A stretch of 17,747 nt of DNA from CAYYJM01 sp964471755 (lineage in GTDB: Bacteria; Planctomycetota; Planctomycetia; Gemmatales; Gemmataceae), in the NCBI GenBank assembly GCA_964471755.1, contig CAYYJM010000121.1:1-17747 (forward strand), in the 5' to 3' direction. A program made the position numbers and the translations under genes. The notes beneath the pieces were generated by a model. The model ran no database searches, was not told the DNA's origin, and was given only the letters and a program-made list of their open reading frames with translations. This document shows positions 1 through 7,882 of the stretch, piece by piece. Position 1 is the stretch's first letter; each line of letters starts with the position of its first letter.

Positions 1-621
1 TAGAAACAGAATGCGGTGGAAGATGAGAGCGATCAGCCAGATGTAAATCATGCTCCCGACCAGCCAGAACGCCAGGGCGGTGAACAGCGCCAGATCGGCC
101 ACCTCGCCGACACAGTAGGTGGGCACCAGAAGACAGGTCAGCACGCTGATCGCCTGCGTGCCGACGACGATGAGCAGCCAGGACCCGTTGAGGCCGACCT
201 CGGGCTTCGGTTTGACGGAGCCTTCCATGAGCTTGGGCATCATGACGTACGTCAGGCCGAGCCAGAACGCGACGCCGACGATCCACAGCCCCAGAGCCGC
301 CTCGACGGCACCGAGCAGCAGCACGCACTGGTTGCCCAGCACGCAGGGCCCGGCCACGAGCGTGAAGAAGCCGGGAGCCTTCGCGATACTGCCCAGATCG
401 GCCGTCAGGTCGGGCCGGTAGCGGACGACGCGGATCAGGAGAAGGACCGCCAGCAGAGCGCACAGGCCGGCGTTCAGCCCGAAGAGGGCCAGAGAGGCCC
501 AGCGGTAGCCGGCACCGTTCAACGCCAGCGAGACGATGCCGGTCGCCATGACCACCGCGAAGATGTTCGGCGGCAAACTCCGTACGCTCAGTCCCGCGCC
601 CGGAGGCACTGCCGATCCCAT
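1..621 (-). CDS. TehA/SLAC1-family anion channel or transporter (partial, C-terminus off window)
   Basis: The frame opens at an ATG at 621-619 preceded by AGGAGAG at a normal distance, and stays open for 207 codons to the window edge, so the C-terminus is missing. The N-terminal sequence FAVVMATGIVS (residues 21-31) is the hallmark of the first helix of the TehA/SLAC1 (voltage-dependent anion channel, 'C4-dicarboxylate transporter/malic acid transport') family. Further hydrophobic segments lie at about 41-66, 92-125, and after NGSWLLIVVGTQ (another family-typical stretch). Family members conduct small anions such as chloride and nitrate, or are linked to tellurite resistance. It is the last visible gene of the redox operon, one base after the stop of the preceding small membrane gene (TGA-C-ATG), so translation is probably coupled. 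Inference: it may move the substrate or product anion of the molybdoenzyme. Family assignment is firm; the substrate is unknown. Confidence 0.8.
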   Translation of the reverse strand, partial: MGSAVPPGAGLSVRSLPPNIFAVVMATGIVSLALNGAGYRWASLALFGLNAGLCALLAVLLLIRVVRYRPDLTADLGSIAKAPGFFTLVAGPCVLGNQCVLLLGAVEAALGLWIVGVAFWLGLTYVMMPKLMEGSVKPKPEVGLNGSWLLIVVGTQAISVLTCLLVPTYCVGEVADLALFTALAFWLVGSMIYIWLIALIFHRILFL

Positions 622-622
622 G

Positions 623-856
623 TCACTCTCCTGGCTCGTGCAACTGCAAGACGCGACGCAGAAGCCAGCCGTTCACGAGAAAACAGCCCAGGCTGGCCAC
701 TGCCGCCGGCCAGATGATCGACGCGTCGCCTCCCATCCAGGCATTCATGGTCGCCATCAGCAACCAGAGTTGCAGGATGACCAGCAGGGTGACGATCAGA
801 CTGATGCCGCTCAGGATCGTCTCGCTCTGGGCACGGGTCAACGGTGGTCTTCTCAT
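623..856 (-). CDS. Small membrane protein of the redox operon (DUF6755-like)
   Basis: This 77-residue protein starts at an ATG (856-854) that overlaps the TGA of the Rieske gene (ATGA) and ends one base before the TehA-like start. Upstream in-frame starts exist but would run through the Rieske gene, so the coupled ATG is preferred. Residues 1-12 are polar and basic (MRRPPLTRAQSE). Two membrane spans follow: about 15-37 and 47-66 (IIWPAAVASLGCFLVNGWLL). There are no cysteine pairs or heme motifs. The size, topology and position behind a Rieske protein suggest a small structural or assembly subunit of the complex. The sequence recalls the DUF6755 family, but that name is from memory and should be checked. 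No enzymatic role is claimed. Confidence 0.75.
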   Translation of the reverse strand: MRRPPLTRAQSETILSGISLIVTLLVILQLWLLMATMNAWMGGDASIIWPAAVASLGCFLVNGWLLRRVLQLHEPGE

Positions 857-1398
857 ACGGTACGCAGCTCCACTCCGGTGGCGTAGATGATCCCGTCCCG
901 GACCACCAGGGTGATCCGTGGCAGCGGCCGACGTGGCGGCCCGGCGATCGGTCGGCCCTCCACGATCTCGAAGGAGCCATTGTGACAGGGGCAACGCAGT
1001 TCGCCATGTTCCGGCTCGGGGATCACCGCGCAGGACAGATGGCTGCACTGCTGCCCGTACGCCACCAGTCGGCCGTCCTCCAGGCGGATCAGCAGACAGG
1101 GGCTGTCCTCGGTCGGGTAGTGGAATTCGACCACACCTCCGGGCGCGACATCGGTCTCGGCGGCGATGCGTTTCTCCGGCAACGGCTCGTTGGTCTGGAG
1201 CCAGCTCATCAGGCCGATCCAGCACTGACCGACGACGAACGCTCCGCTGGTCAGAACCAGGAACTTGGTGAACTCACGCCGAGCCAGCGCGTCGTCGGCG
1301 GGGATGTCCGTCGGAAAGTCCTGCCGCCAGCGTGGCTGCTCGATCAGCGGTCGGCCATCGGGATAGTCGCGATCGTGTTCGCCCGGCGTGGTACTCAT
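853..1398 (-). CDS. Membrane-anchored Rieske [2Fe-2S] protein
   Basis: This 181-residue protein has one N-terminal membrane span at about 45-64 (FLVLTSGAFVVGQCW) after a polar head, then a soluble Rieske domain. The cluster motif is complete: Cys118-x-His120 and Cys136-x-x-His139 are the cluster ligands. Cys123 and Cys138 occupy the positions of the disulfide found in high-potential respiratory Rieske proteins. The ATG at 1398-1396 overlaps the TGA of the ferredoxin gene (ATGA), and AGGAGGAC precedes it, which fixes the start. Its C-terminal TGA overlaps the next ATG. In bc1/b6f complexes such a protein transfers electrons from quinol to a c-type cytochrome. Here no cytochrome bc genes are visible, and the partner set is a molybdoenzyme and an FeS subunit. 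Its place in the electron path is therefore inferred only. Confidence 0.92.
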   Translation of the reverse strand: MSTTPGEHDRDYPDGRPLIEQPRWRQDFPTDIPADDALARREFTKFLVLTSGAFVVGQCWIGLMSWLQTNEPLPEKRIAAETDVAPGGVVEFHYPTEDSPCLLIRLEDGRLVAYGQQCSHLSCAVIPEPEHGELRCPCHNGSFEIVEGRPIAGPPRRPLPRITLVVRDGIIYATGVELRTV

Positions 1399-2018
1399 CG
1401 CTGTCCTCCTTCCTCGGGTGCCAGCACGGTCAGGGCGATCGTCCGGCCCACCGGAGCGTCGTGCATCGCGGCCGTGACGTCCACCTGCTCCGCGGTCCCC
1501 GACTCCGGCACCATCATGTTCACCTTGGTCGTGATCGTCTGCTGACCGAACTGAAAGCGGCGAACCGATCGCGATCGCTTCCGGAGCCGCTCGACCTCCT
1601 CGCGTGGAGCATAGGTCAGCGCTCCGCTGGGGCAGACGGTCGCGCACATCGGCCGACGCCCAGTCGAGGTACGGTCGTAGCACATGTCGCACTTCATCAT
1701 CAGGTCGAACTCGGTCATCATCTTCGGCACGCCGAACGGACAGGCCAGCACGCAGTTACTGCAAGCGATGCAGCGCGGCTTGCGAGCGGTCAGAACCCGG
1801 CCATCGGCCGTTCGCTTGATGGCGTCGGCCGGGCAGACATCGGCGCAGGTCGGCGAATCGCAGTGCATGCACACCATTGGCACGGTCTGCACCGAATGGC
1901 TCCGATCGATGTAATCCAGGTGGATCATCGAGTGACCCTTGTGCGTCTCGCATTCGGAGCAGGCATGGACGCACGCCTGGCAACCGATGCAGCGCGACGG
2001 ATCGACGAAGAATTCCAT
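1395..2018 (-). CDS. Four-cluster ferredoxin subunit (DMSO reductase-family beta subunit)
   Basis: This 207-residue protein has sixteen cysteines in four clusters: C10/13/16/20, C50/53/58/62, C83/86/89/93 and C110/113/125/129. This is the arrangement of the electron-transfer subunits (DmsB/NrfC/FdnH/NarH-like) that carry four [4Fe-4S] clusters. The ATG at 2018-2016 has GGAGGGG just upstream. Longer frames to the right run into a palindromic repeat and were rejected. The C-terminal ~70 residues (from about 140) are basic, then acidic, with no further motif. The gene lies between the molybdenum subunit and the Rieske gene and overlaps the latter (ATGA). It presumably passes electrons between the catalytic subunit and the membrane partners. 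There is no signal peptide or Tat motif, which argues for a cytoplasmic location. Confidence 0.92.
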   Translation of the reverse strand: MEFFVDPSRCIGCQACVHACSECETHKGHSMIHLDYIDRSHSVQTVPMVCMHCDSPTCADVCPADAIKRTADGRVLTARKPRCIACSNCVLACPFGVPKMMTEFDLMMKCDMCYDRTSTGRRPMCATVCPSGALTYAPREEVERLRKRSRSVRRFQFGQQTITTKVNMMVPESGTAEQVDVTAAMHDAPVGRTIALTVLAPEEGGQR

Positions 2019-2063
2019 GTCGGCCCCTCCGAAACGATGAACGATGTCATGTAGCCGCCGCTC

Positions 2064-2130
2064 TTCATTTAGCCGCCGGCTTGCCGGCGGTCTTCTCGCA
2101 GCACCGCCGGCAAGCCGGCGGCTAAATGAA
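2064..2130. repeat. Palindromic hairpin repeat, copy A (nested inverted repeats)
   Basis: Arms 2064-2090 and 2104-2130 are perfect 27-base inverse complements around a 13-base loop. Each arm is itself a palindrome: CCGCCGGC-tt-GCCGGCGG at 2073-2090 and CCGCCGGC-aa-GCCGGCGG at 2104-2121. The DNA or RNA can therefore fold as one long hairpin or two short ones. The element abuts the TAG stop of the molybdoenzyme gene (2133-2131) and lies before the ferredoxin gene. On the operon strand no U-run follows, so it is not a classic intrinsic terminator. It may act as an mRNA stabiliser or set subunit ratios, as REP elements do. A second copy lies at 15048-15117. Confidence 0.9.
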
Positions 2131-4395
2131 CTACTGCTGTGGTTCCAACCTGTGTGCGTACTCCGGCTCCTCTGCCTTGCGAAGTCGCACGGCACAGACC
2201 TTGTACTCGGGGATCTTCGAGATCGGATCCTGCGACGAGATCGTCACCAGGTTGATGCTCTTCACGCCAGCCCAGTGATAGGGCACGAAGACCACGTCGG
2301 GGCGAATGGTCGTCACGACCTGACAGCGGATCGTCATCTGGCCGCGGCGGGACTCGATCGTCACCCAGTCTCCATCGCCGATGCCGTGCCGCTCGGCCAG
2401 GAGCGGATGCAGCTCCAGTTTCGGCTCGCCGTACTGGTCCACCAGCGGGCCGATCCGCCGCGTCTGGTTGCCGGAGAGAAACATGTTCACCACCCGGCCC
2501 GTGGTCAGGATGATGGGATAGTCCGCATCGATGTCCTCCGTCGGCGGTTCATACCCGATGGCATGGAAGCGCGCCCGCCCGTCGGGGAAGTAGAACGGCC
2601 CGGCCCCCTTCGCCACCGGGTTCCACGACCCCGGCTCGAACAGACGCGGCGTCCCCGGATGGTCGATCGCCTCGCCAGCCGGACCGGTCGCTGGACACGG
2701 CCAGAAGACGCCGGATTGCTTGTCGATCTTCTCGTAGGTGATTCCCGAGTAATCGATGACGCCGCCCTGCGAGGCCCGACACAGTTCGTCGAAAATCTCG
2801 GCCGGGCTGGTGAAGGTGAAACCGCGCTCCCGGCCCAGGGCTCGCGCCACGTCCTGAAGAATGCGCCAGTCCTGACGAGCGTCCCCCGGCGGGTTGACGG
2901 CCTGGTTGATCTTGATCACCCGGCCCTCGGTCGAGCAGACCGTCCCCTCATCCTCCTCGTGCTGCGAACCGGGCAGGACCACGTCGGCGAAACGAGCCGT
3001 CTCGCTCAGGAAGAAATCCACGCAGACGTAGAATTCCAGCTTGGCGAGCATGCGCTTGATGAACGTGCTGTCTGGCAGCGACACGACCGGGTTGATCGAC
3101 CAGGTGAACAGGCCCTTGATTTCGCCGCGATCGATCTTGCGGAAGATCTCGTAGCAATCGACCCCGGCGTGCGGCAGTTCCTCCTCGGCGATGCCCCAGA
3201 AGGCCGCGATGTGTCGGCGATGCTCGGGGTTCTCGATGTCGCGTCCGCCGGGCAGCTGATCCGTCTTCTGACCATGCTCCCGGCCACCCTGACCGTTGCC
3301 CTGGCCGGTGATCGTGGCGTAGCCGCAGCCCGGTCGGCCGATCCGGCCCGACGCCAGCACGATGTTGATCGACCCCAGGCAGTTATGGACCCCGTGCGCG
3401 TGCTGCTCGATGCCGCGCGAGTGCATCAGGAAGCTCGTCTTCGCCGTGCCCCACCACTCCGCCGCCTGGCGGATGGCCGACTCCTTGATGCCGGTCACCT
3501 CGGCCGTTCGCCGGGGCGTCCAGTCGTGCGCCACCTCGGCCGCCTGCTCGAACCCGACGGTGTGGTTCCGGATGAACTCGTGGTCGAGCCAGTCATTCTG
3601 GATCATCAGGTGCAGCACGCCGGCGAACAGGGCGGCGTCCCGGCCTGGCTTGATCGGCAGGGCCAGGTCGCAGGTCCGGGCCAGCGGCGTGATGCGCGGA
3701 TCGACGTTGATGATCCGGGCTCCGTTCTCGCGGGCCTGCCAGACGTAGCTGGTCGTGATCGGTGCGCACTCGGCCACGTTCGCCCCGCTGATCCAGACGA
3801 CCTCCGCCAGCGGCACGTCGCTCATCGGATTGCCGGCACGATCGACGCCGAGCGCCTTCTTGTTGGCGGCACCCGCACTGACCATGCACAGACGCCCGTT
3901 GTAATCGATGTACCGGGTCTTCAGGCAGGTCCGGGCGAACTTGCCCAGCAGGTAGCACTTCTCGGTCGTCATGCTCGCCCCGCCGATCAAGGCAAAGGCG
4001 TCGTTGCCGTAGGTCGTCTGGATGCGTGCGATCTCGCTGGCGACGCGCCCGATGGCCTCGTCGTAGCCGACCGCCCGGAAGCCCTCCGGCAGCGACGGAT
4101 CGCGGAAGTAGGCGTGCGTCAAGCGGTCGTGGTGCGAGCCTTGCAGGTAGCGACGCACTCCCTTGGGACAGAGCATCCCGCGATTGAAGGGGAAGTCCTC
4201 CCACGGCTCGAAGCCGACGACCTCGTTGCCTTTCACCTTGAGCTGGATGCCGCACTGCTGTCCGCAGAAGCAGCAATGCGTCTTGACGAGTCGATCCGGC
4301 TCGATCGCCGAGTCCACCCGCTGCCCGGTCGGGTACGCCCGCAGCGGACCAAACGTCGCCAGCAATTCGGGTGTCAGGGGCGGTTCAGCGGCCAT
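2131..4395 (-). CDS. Molybdopterin oxidoreductase, NarB/NasA-like (nitrate reductase-type catalytic subunit)
   Basis: This 754-residue protein has the full set of DMSO-reductase-family landmarks. Cys41, Cys44, Cys48 and Cys76 form the N-terminal [4Fe-4S] site (HCCFCGQQC, then GMLCPKG). Cys170 in GRLCMVSA sits where Nap/Nas enzymes place the molybdenum-ligating cysteine. GQGNGQGGREHGQ (364-376) resembles the cofactor-binding segment of assimilatory nitrate reductases. A C-terminal molydopterin-dinucleotide-binding domain begins near 625 (YPIILTTGRVVNMF). No twin-arginine signal is present, so the enzyme is likely cytoplasmic. The start ATG (4395-4393) follows GGGAGAG. The gene lies 20 bases after the NarI-like gene and is followed by a hairpin repeat, then the ferredoxin gene. 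Nitrate is the best guess for substrate by sequence style, but formate dehydrogenases share much of this architecture and no nitrite reductase is in view. Confidence 0.88.
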   Translation of the reverse strand: MAAEPPLTPELLATFGPLRAYPTGQRVDSAIEPDRLVKTHCCFCGQQCGIQLKVKGNEVVGFEPWEDFPFNRGMLCPKGVRRYLQGSHHDRLTHAYFRDPSLPEGFRAVGYDEAIGRVASEIARIQTTYGNDAFALIGGASMTTEKCYLLGKFARTCLKTRYIDYNGRLCMVSAGAANKKALGVDRAGNPMSDVPLAEVVWISGANVAECAPITTSYVWQARENGARIINVDPRITPLARTCDLALPIKPGRDAALFAGVLHLMIQNDWLDHEFIRNHTVGFEQAAEVAHDWTPRRTAEVTGIKESAIRQAAEWWGTAKTSFLMHSRGIEQHAHGVHNCLGSINIVLASGRIGRPGCGYATITGQGNGQGGREHGQKTDQLPGGRDIENPEHRRHIAAFWGIAEEELPHAGVDCYEIFRKIDRGEIKGLFTWSINPVVSLPDSTFIKRMLAKLEFYVCVDFFLSETARFADVVLPGSQHEEDEGTVCSTEGRVIKINQAVNPPGDARQDWRILQDVARALGRERGFTFTSPAEIFDELCRASQGGVIDYSGITYEKIDKQSGVFWPCPATGPAGEAIDHPGTPRLFEPGSWNPVAKGAGPFYFPDGRARFHAIGYEPPTEDIDADYPIILTTGRVVNMFLSGNQTRRIGPLVDQYGEPKLELHPLLAERHGIGDGDWVTIESRRGQMTIRCQVVTTIRPDVVFVPYHWAGVKSINLVTISSQDPISKIPEYKVCAVRLRKAEEPEYAHRLEPQQ

Positions 4396-4415
4396 GACTT
4401 CTCTCCCTTACGCGA

Positions 4416-5477
4416 TCACGAATCCTGAGATTTCCGAGCCCTGGACGCTTCCCACAACCGGCTCTGCGCCAGGGCGAACATCTTGCGCCGGCAGGTGGGA
4501 CAGACACGCTGGTAGTGGCCCGCATCGTGGTCCGGCAGATCGTAGCGGTAACCGAGTTCTTTCTCGACGGCGATCAGATCCTCGATGTGGATGCTGGCCG
4601 CAAAGGGTTTCTGGCAGCGGACACAAAGGGCGGGTTCGCTCTCCTTGCCAACGTCGATGTAGAACTTGATCGCGAGCTGGGCCGGCCTCTGGAAGATGTG
4701 GAAGAACTTGCCGAACGGCAGCCAGAGCAGGGTGAAGATGACCGTGACCGCGTGCGTGATGGCCAGGAAGTCGTAGGCGTACCCCTTCATCCAGGTGTAA
4801 CTGACCGTCAGCAGCAGACCAGTGACACTGACCGCGAAGAGCAGGAACAGGGGCAGCAGGTCTTCCTGGAAGTCCTGCAAGGCCGCGGCTCCACGATCGC
4901 GAAGTCGGCGATGCAGGGCCAGTCCCACGCCGGCGATCACCAGGAACGACGACCAGACCAGGCCATGAAAGATCATGTGGCCGATCAGCGATTCGTGCGG
5001 GAACGACAGGGTCGGATAGCCGAACACGATGACCTGATACAGGGACAGGTCGCCGGGCACCGTGCGAAAGTGGATCCAGCCGAACACGAGCGGAAAGGTG
5101 ATCGCCGCGGCCAGGATGCAGCCCCACATGATCAGGATGTGGGCCGCCCAGCGCGAGCGACTGCGCCGCCAGATGAACAGGTTGAGCAGGAACAGACCGA
5201 CGAAGCGGTAGATGAAGCCGCCGAGGTTGCGCAGGAGGCGGCCCTCTCCGGCGAAGGATTGCCAGCCGCGCCACCAGTAGTGCAGGGTCGGCGGTCGTTG
5301 CAGCCACATCGAGTAGCGGTAACCCAGGCCGAAGGCGGCGAACAGACAGGCGAAGGTGTAGCCGACCAGGGCGGCGTCGATGTGGCGAAGATTACCCGAG
5401 CCGACGAAGATGGCCACTCCGAGAACCCCGGCCGTCGCCAGGCCCCAGAAGATGGCCTTGCCTTGCTCACGCGTCAT
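4416..5477 (-). CDS. NarI-like seven-helix membrane cytochrome b subunit with C-terminal CxxC/CxxC module
   Basis: This 353-residue protein has about seven hydrophobic spans, at roughly 7-26, 34-54, 85-103, 112-133, 164-187, 206-227 and 236-258. Histidines placed in or near helices (H113, H167, H171, H242, H260) are candidate heme b ligands, as in NarI/DsrM-type quinol-oxidising subunits. The soluble tail contains CVRC (285-288) and CPTC (326-329), a zinc-ribbon-like or rubredoxin-like pair not present in NarI. The ATG at 5477-5475 follows GGAAGGGAG. An upstream in-frame ATG at 5582 would overlap the rlmN-like gene and was rejected. The gene opens the redox operon, 20 bases before the molybdoenzyme gene. 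It probably exchanges electrons with the quinone pool. The family is called by topology and context, since identity to NarI is low by eye. Confidence 0.72.
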   Translation of the reverse strand: MTREQGKAIFWGLATAGVLGVAIFVGSGNLRHIDAALVGYTFACLFAAFGLGYRYSMWLQRPPTLHYWWRGWQSFAGEGRLLRNLGGFIYRFVGLFLLNLFIWRRSRSRWAAHILIMWGCILAAAITFPLVFGWIHFRTVPGDLSLYQVIVFGYPTLSFPHESLIGHMIFHGLVWSSFLVIAGVGLALHRRLRDRGAAALQDFQEDLLPLFLLFAVSVTGLLLTVSYTWMKGYAYDFLAITHAVTVIFTLLWLPFGKFFHIFQRPAQLAIKFYIDVGKESEPALCVRCQKPFAASIHIEDLIAVEKELGYRYDLPDHDAGHYQRVCPTCRRKMFALAQSRLWEASRARKSQDS

Positions 5478-5541
5478 GGGAGTCTCCCTTCCACCGTCTA
5501 CACGCCATGATACTCGTCGCATCTGAGATGTGGGGAGGGGA

Positions 5542-6453
5542 TCATTCCGCCCCCGGCCCGTCCGGCCCGAAGAACATTCCACACGACGCGGCCACGTCGA
5601 AGCCGACCCGGGCGATGACCGTCACCCGTGCGTTCGGCAGCCGCTCGCGATAGATCGCCGCGTTGCGCTGAAGGATCTCCTCCGGTGGTTCGACGCCATG
5701 CCGTGACGTGTCTTGGGGATTGTAGCGAACGATGTTGACGTGGACCATCAGACCGCGTTCCTCGACGGCATCGCAGATGGCGTGAACGTCCCCCTCGGCG
5801 TCGTTCTCGCCGGCGATGTAGGCGTGGTGCAGCGACACGATCTTGTGGGTGCTGCGCTGCCAGGACGCGAGCCGATCGAGGGCGACCGTGGCCGGTTGGG
5901 CCTTCGGCAGCCAGCGGCGGCGAAAGCGATCGCTCATGCTGTAGATCGAGTAGTAGAGGTCCGGGTGGTGTGTCAGGAAGACGTCCTCGAGGTAGCGGCC
6001 GGCCAGTTCACGAGGGTAGATGGTCGAGACGAGATGGCGCGGCCGAAGGCCCAGCGTGACGACTCGGCGTGACAGTTCGCCGAGCAGGCCGTCGGCGTCG
6101 GCGAGAAGGGCCTGATTGGCCAGCGGTTCGCCCCGGGCCATGAAGTTGAAGTGGACCATCCGGGCCGGCGACTGACGGCGGTAGTGGGCCAGCACGGTCT
6201 CGGCCTGGTCGATCATCTCGGGGATGGTCACGTCGCGCAGACGTGTCTGGCCGGTGGCAGTCAGGTGACACATCCGGCAGCCCTGGGCGCAGCCGGTCTG
6301 CGACGACAGGTAGACGACGAAGTAGTCCGGGCAGCGGCGGACGTAGCGAGCCTCGATCCGGCCGACGCCAGCGGGTCGGTCCCAGTTGACCGACGCATCC
6401 TCGCTGCTGCTGTACCCGGTGAACCCGGCCTCGGGAAATAAGGGAAGCTGCAT
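5542..6453 (-). CDS. RlmN/Cfr-like radical SAM protein, short form lacking one catalytic cysteine
   Basis: This 303-residue protein has the radical SAM triad Cys55-x3-Cys59-x2-Cys62 in the RlmN-style context SSQTGCAQGCRMC. A GEP motif (108-110) and an IAGENDAEGD segment (213-222) also match RlmN. Cys291 in DVAASCGM corresponds to the methyl-carrying Cys355 of E. coli RlmN. RlmN and Cfr also need a second cysteine seven residues before the first cluster cysteine (Cys118 in RlmN); here that position is Tyr48. The N-terminal accessory domain of RlmN is missing too, as the family is usually about 350-390 residues. The start ATG at 6453 follows GGAGG. The gene sits 64 bases upstream of the redox operon on the same strand and could be cotranscribed. 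It is probably a methylating or other radical SAM enzyme of RlmN descent with an altered substrate or chemistry. Confidence 0.8.
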   Translation of the reverse strand: MQLPLFPEAGFTGYSSSEDASVNWDRPAGVGRIEARYVRRCPDYFVVYLSSQTGCAQGCRMCHLTATGQTRLRDVTIPEMIDQAETVLAHYRRQSPARMVHFNFMARGEPLANQALLADADGLLGELSRRVVTLGLRPRHLVSTIYPRELAGRYLEDVFLTHHPDLYYSIYSMSDRFRRRWLPKAQPATVALDRLASWQRSTHKIVSLHHAYIAGENDAEGDVHAICDAVEERGLMVHVNIVRYNPQDTSRHGVEPPEEILQRNAAIYRERLPNARVTVIARVGFDVAASCGMFFGPDGPGAE

Positions 6454-6510
6454 GCCGACCTCCGGGGTGACGTTCGGGTTATTCTCGCCGCGTCGTGGCC
6501 GAATTCAAGC
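6423..6510. repeat. Direct repeat RM-L: rlmN-like gene 5' end and upstream (left copy)
   Basis: This segment carries the ribosome site, start codon and first ~10 codons of the rlmN-like gene plus about 57 bases upstream. It recurs in the same orientation at 8910-8997, with 77 of 88 positions identical by hand alignment and a perfect 34-base core at 6431-6464. The two copies bracket the methyltransferase/endonuclease genes. This copy is attached to the intact gene. Confidence 0.92.
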
Positions 6511-6736
6511 GGGATGCACGCCTGGCCTGGACAGAGTCTCCCGGCGTCATTTTCCCCCAAAGGACTGGCCAGTGGATTACCTCTCACGAATAATGGACGG
6601 ATGTCTACAAACGTTGACGAGAAGCGTTAACCCGGGCCTGGCAGTCCGTCTTCGGCTTCAGAACGCCAGAACGGCAGGACGACAGAAGAAGGGAGACCAG
6701 ACATTTTGCCTGGCAGCTCCTTTGACCGGACAACAG

Positions 6737-7882
6737 ATGAACGCGGTTGAACTGTTTTCAGGAATCGGTGGTTTTCGCCTGGCCGCGGAGAGCCTCTCGG
6801 TATGTACTTTGTGGGCCAACGATGTCTGTCCGAAGGCATGCCGCGTGTATCGCGACCGCTTCGGAGACGGCGAACTTTGTGAAGGCGACATCGTTGGACA
6901 CGTCGCCAGCATCCCCGACCACGAACTTCTCACGGCCGGGTTTCCATGTCAGCCTTTCAGCAGCGCAGGGAAGAAGCGTGGGCTTCGCGATCCGCGTGGC
7001 ACCTTGTTCCAGGTCGTCGTCGACGTCCTGCAAGCCAGGCAACCCAGGATCTTTATTCTTGAGAACGTGAAACGACTTCTCACCATGGAGGACGGCCGCC
7101 ATTTTGCCACAATCCTCGCCGCGCTAGCAGACCTCGACTATCAGATCGAGTGGCGATTGCTCAACGCCATGCATTTCGGCCTCCCGCAGAACCGGCAGCG
7201 GATCTTCATCATCGGCGTGCATCGATCCAAACTGGCATCGCCACCCAGCATCCGACTGGCTACAGGCGAAGATCTGGTCGGCACTCATCTCCACGGACTC
7301 CTCAATACGGAGTTATGGGAACCCATCGAGCATCATGGCAAACGGTTCCCAGCCTGGGGATTGGCTTCGGGTGGTCGCTTCGTGGCTGCCACCTTGAATA
7401 GTTTTTCCTCCGCTACCCAACTCGTACCTGTCCGTGCGGTCTTGCAGGCCGACGTGTCTGCGGAGTTCGACTTCACCGAAGCAACCTTGCAATGGCTGCC
7501 CAACAACACGCCAGTCAATAAGTTCGTCCAGGGGGTGGAGATCCTCAGCAACCAGGCCGGCGGCGCTCGCATGGGGTATACGATCTTCGGGATAAACGGT
7601 ATCGCTCCGACGCTGACGTCCACGACGAGCCGTCACTACGAACGCTACAAGATCGGCGAGCGTTATCGCCGTCTGACCAACGTGGAATACGCGCGCATCC
7701 AGGGTTTCCCCGACGACCACTGCGCCATCTGCTCGGTCTACGACCAGTACGCCCTCTACGGCAACGCCGTGCCTCCGCCGATGGCGAGATGGGTCATTCA
7801 GCAACTGCTTTCTGGGGGCTTTCCGATTTCGGAGTACCGCCACATTGACCGGCAGCGGAGCCTCTTCGACCATGCCTACTAA
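6737..7882 (+). CDS. DNA (cytosine-5)-methyltransferase of a restriction-modification system
   Basis: This 381-residue protein has all main C5-methyltransferase motifs in order: FSGIGGFRLA (7-16, AdoMet binding), GFPCQPFS with the catalytic Cys71, ENVKRL (109-114), QNRQRIFIIG (151-160), the target-recognition region about 165-305, RRLTNVEYARIQGFPD (311-326) and GNAVPPPMARW (342-352). It methylates cytosine at an unknown recognition site and should protect the host from the adjoining nuclease. The chosen ATG places motif I at the N-terminus as usual. An in-frame ATG at 6593 would add 48 residues of no evident homology. The ribosome site is weak. The stop overlaps the start of the endonuclease by 11 bases. 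The 283-base gap to the divergent rlmN-like start must contain its promoter. Confidence 0.95.
   Translation: MNAVELFSGIGGFRLAAESLSVCTLWANDVCPKACRVYRDRFGDGELCEGDIVGHVASIPDHELLTAGFPCQPFSSAGKKRGLRDPRGTLFQVVVDVLQARQPRIFILENVKRLLTMEDGRHFATILAALADLDYQIEWRLLNAMHFGLPQNRQRIFIIGVHRSKLASPPSIRLATGEDLVGTHLHGLLNTELWEPIEHHGKRFPAWGLASGGRFVAATLNSFSSATQLVPVRAVLQADVSAEFDFTEATLQWLPNNTPVNKFVQGVEILSNQAGGARMGYTIFGINGIAPTLTSTTSRHYERYKIGERYRRLTNVEYARIQGFPDDHCAICSVYDQYALYGNAVPPPMARWVIQQLLSGGFPISEYRHIDRQRSLFDHAY

Noticed and set aside
2044..4428. Very long plus-strand open frame opposite the molybdoenzyme gene
   Set aside because: It is the complement of a strongly supported gene with all cofactor motifs. GC-rich codon use leaves the opposite strand open by composition alone, and its protein has no family features.
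6593..6736. Longer start for the methyltransferase
   Set aside because: It would add 48 residues with no motif before the usual N-terminal AdoMet motif and has no ribosome site.
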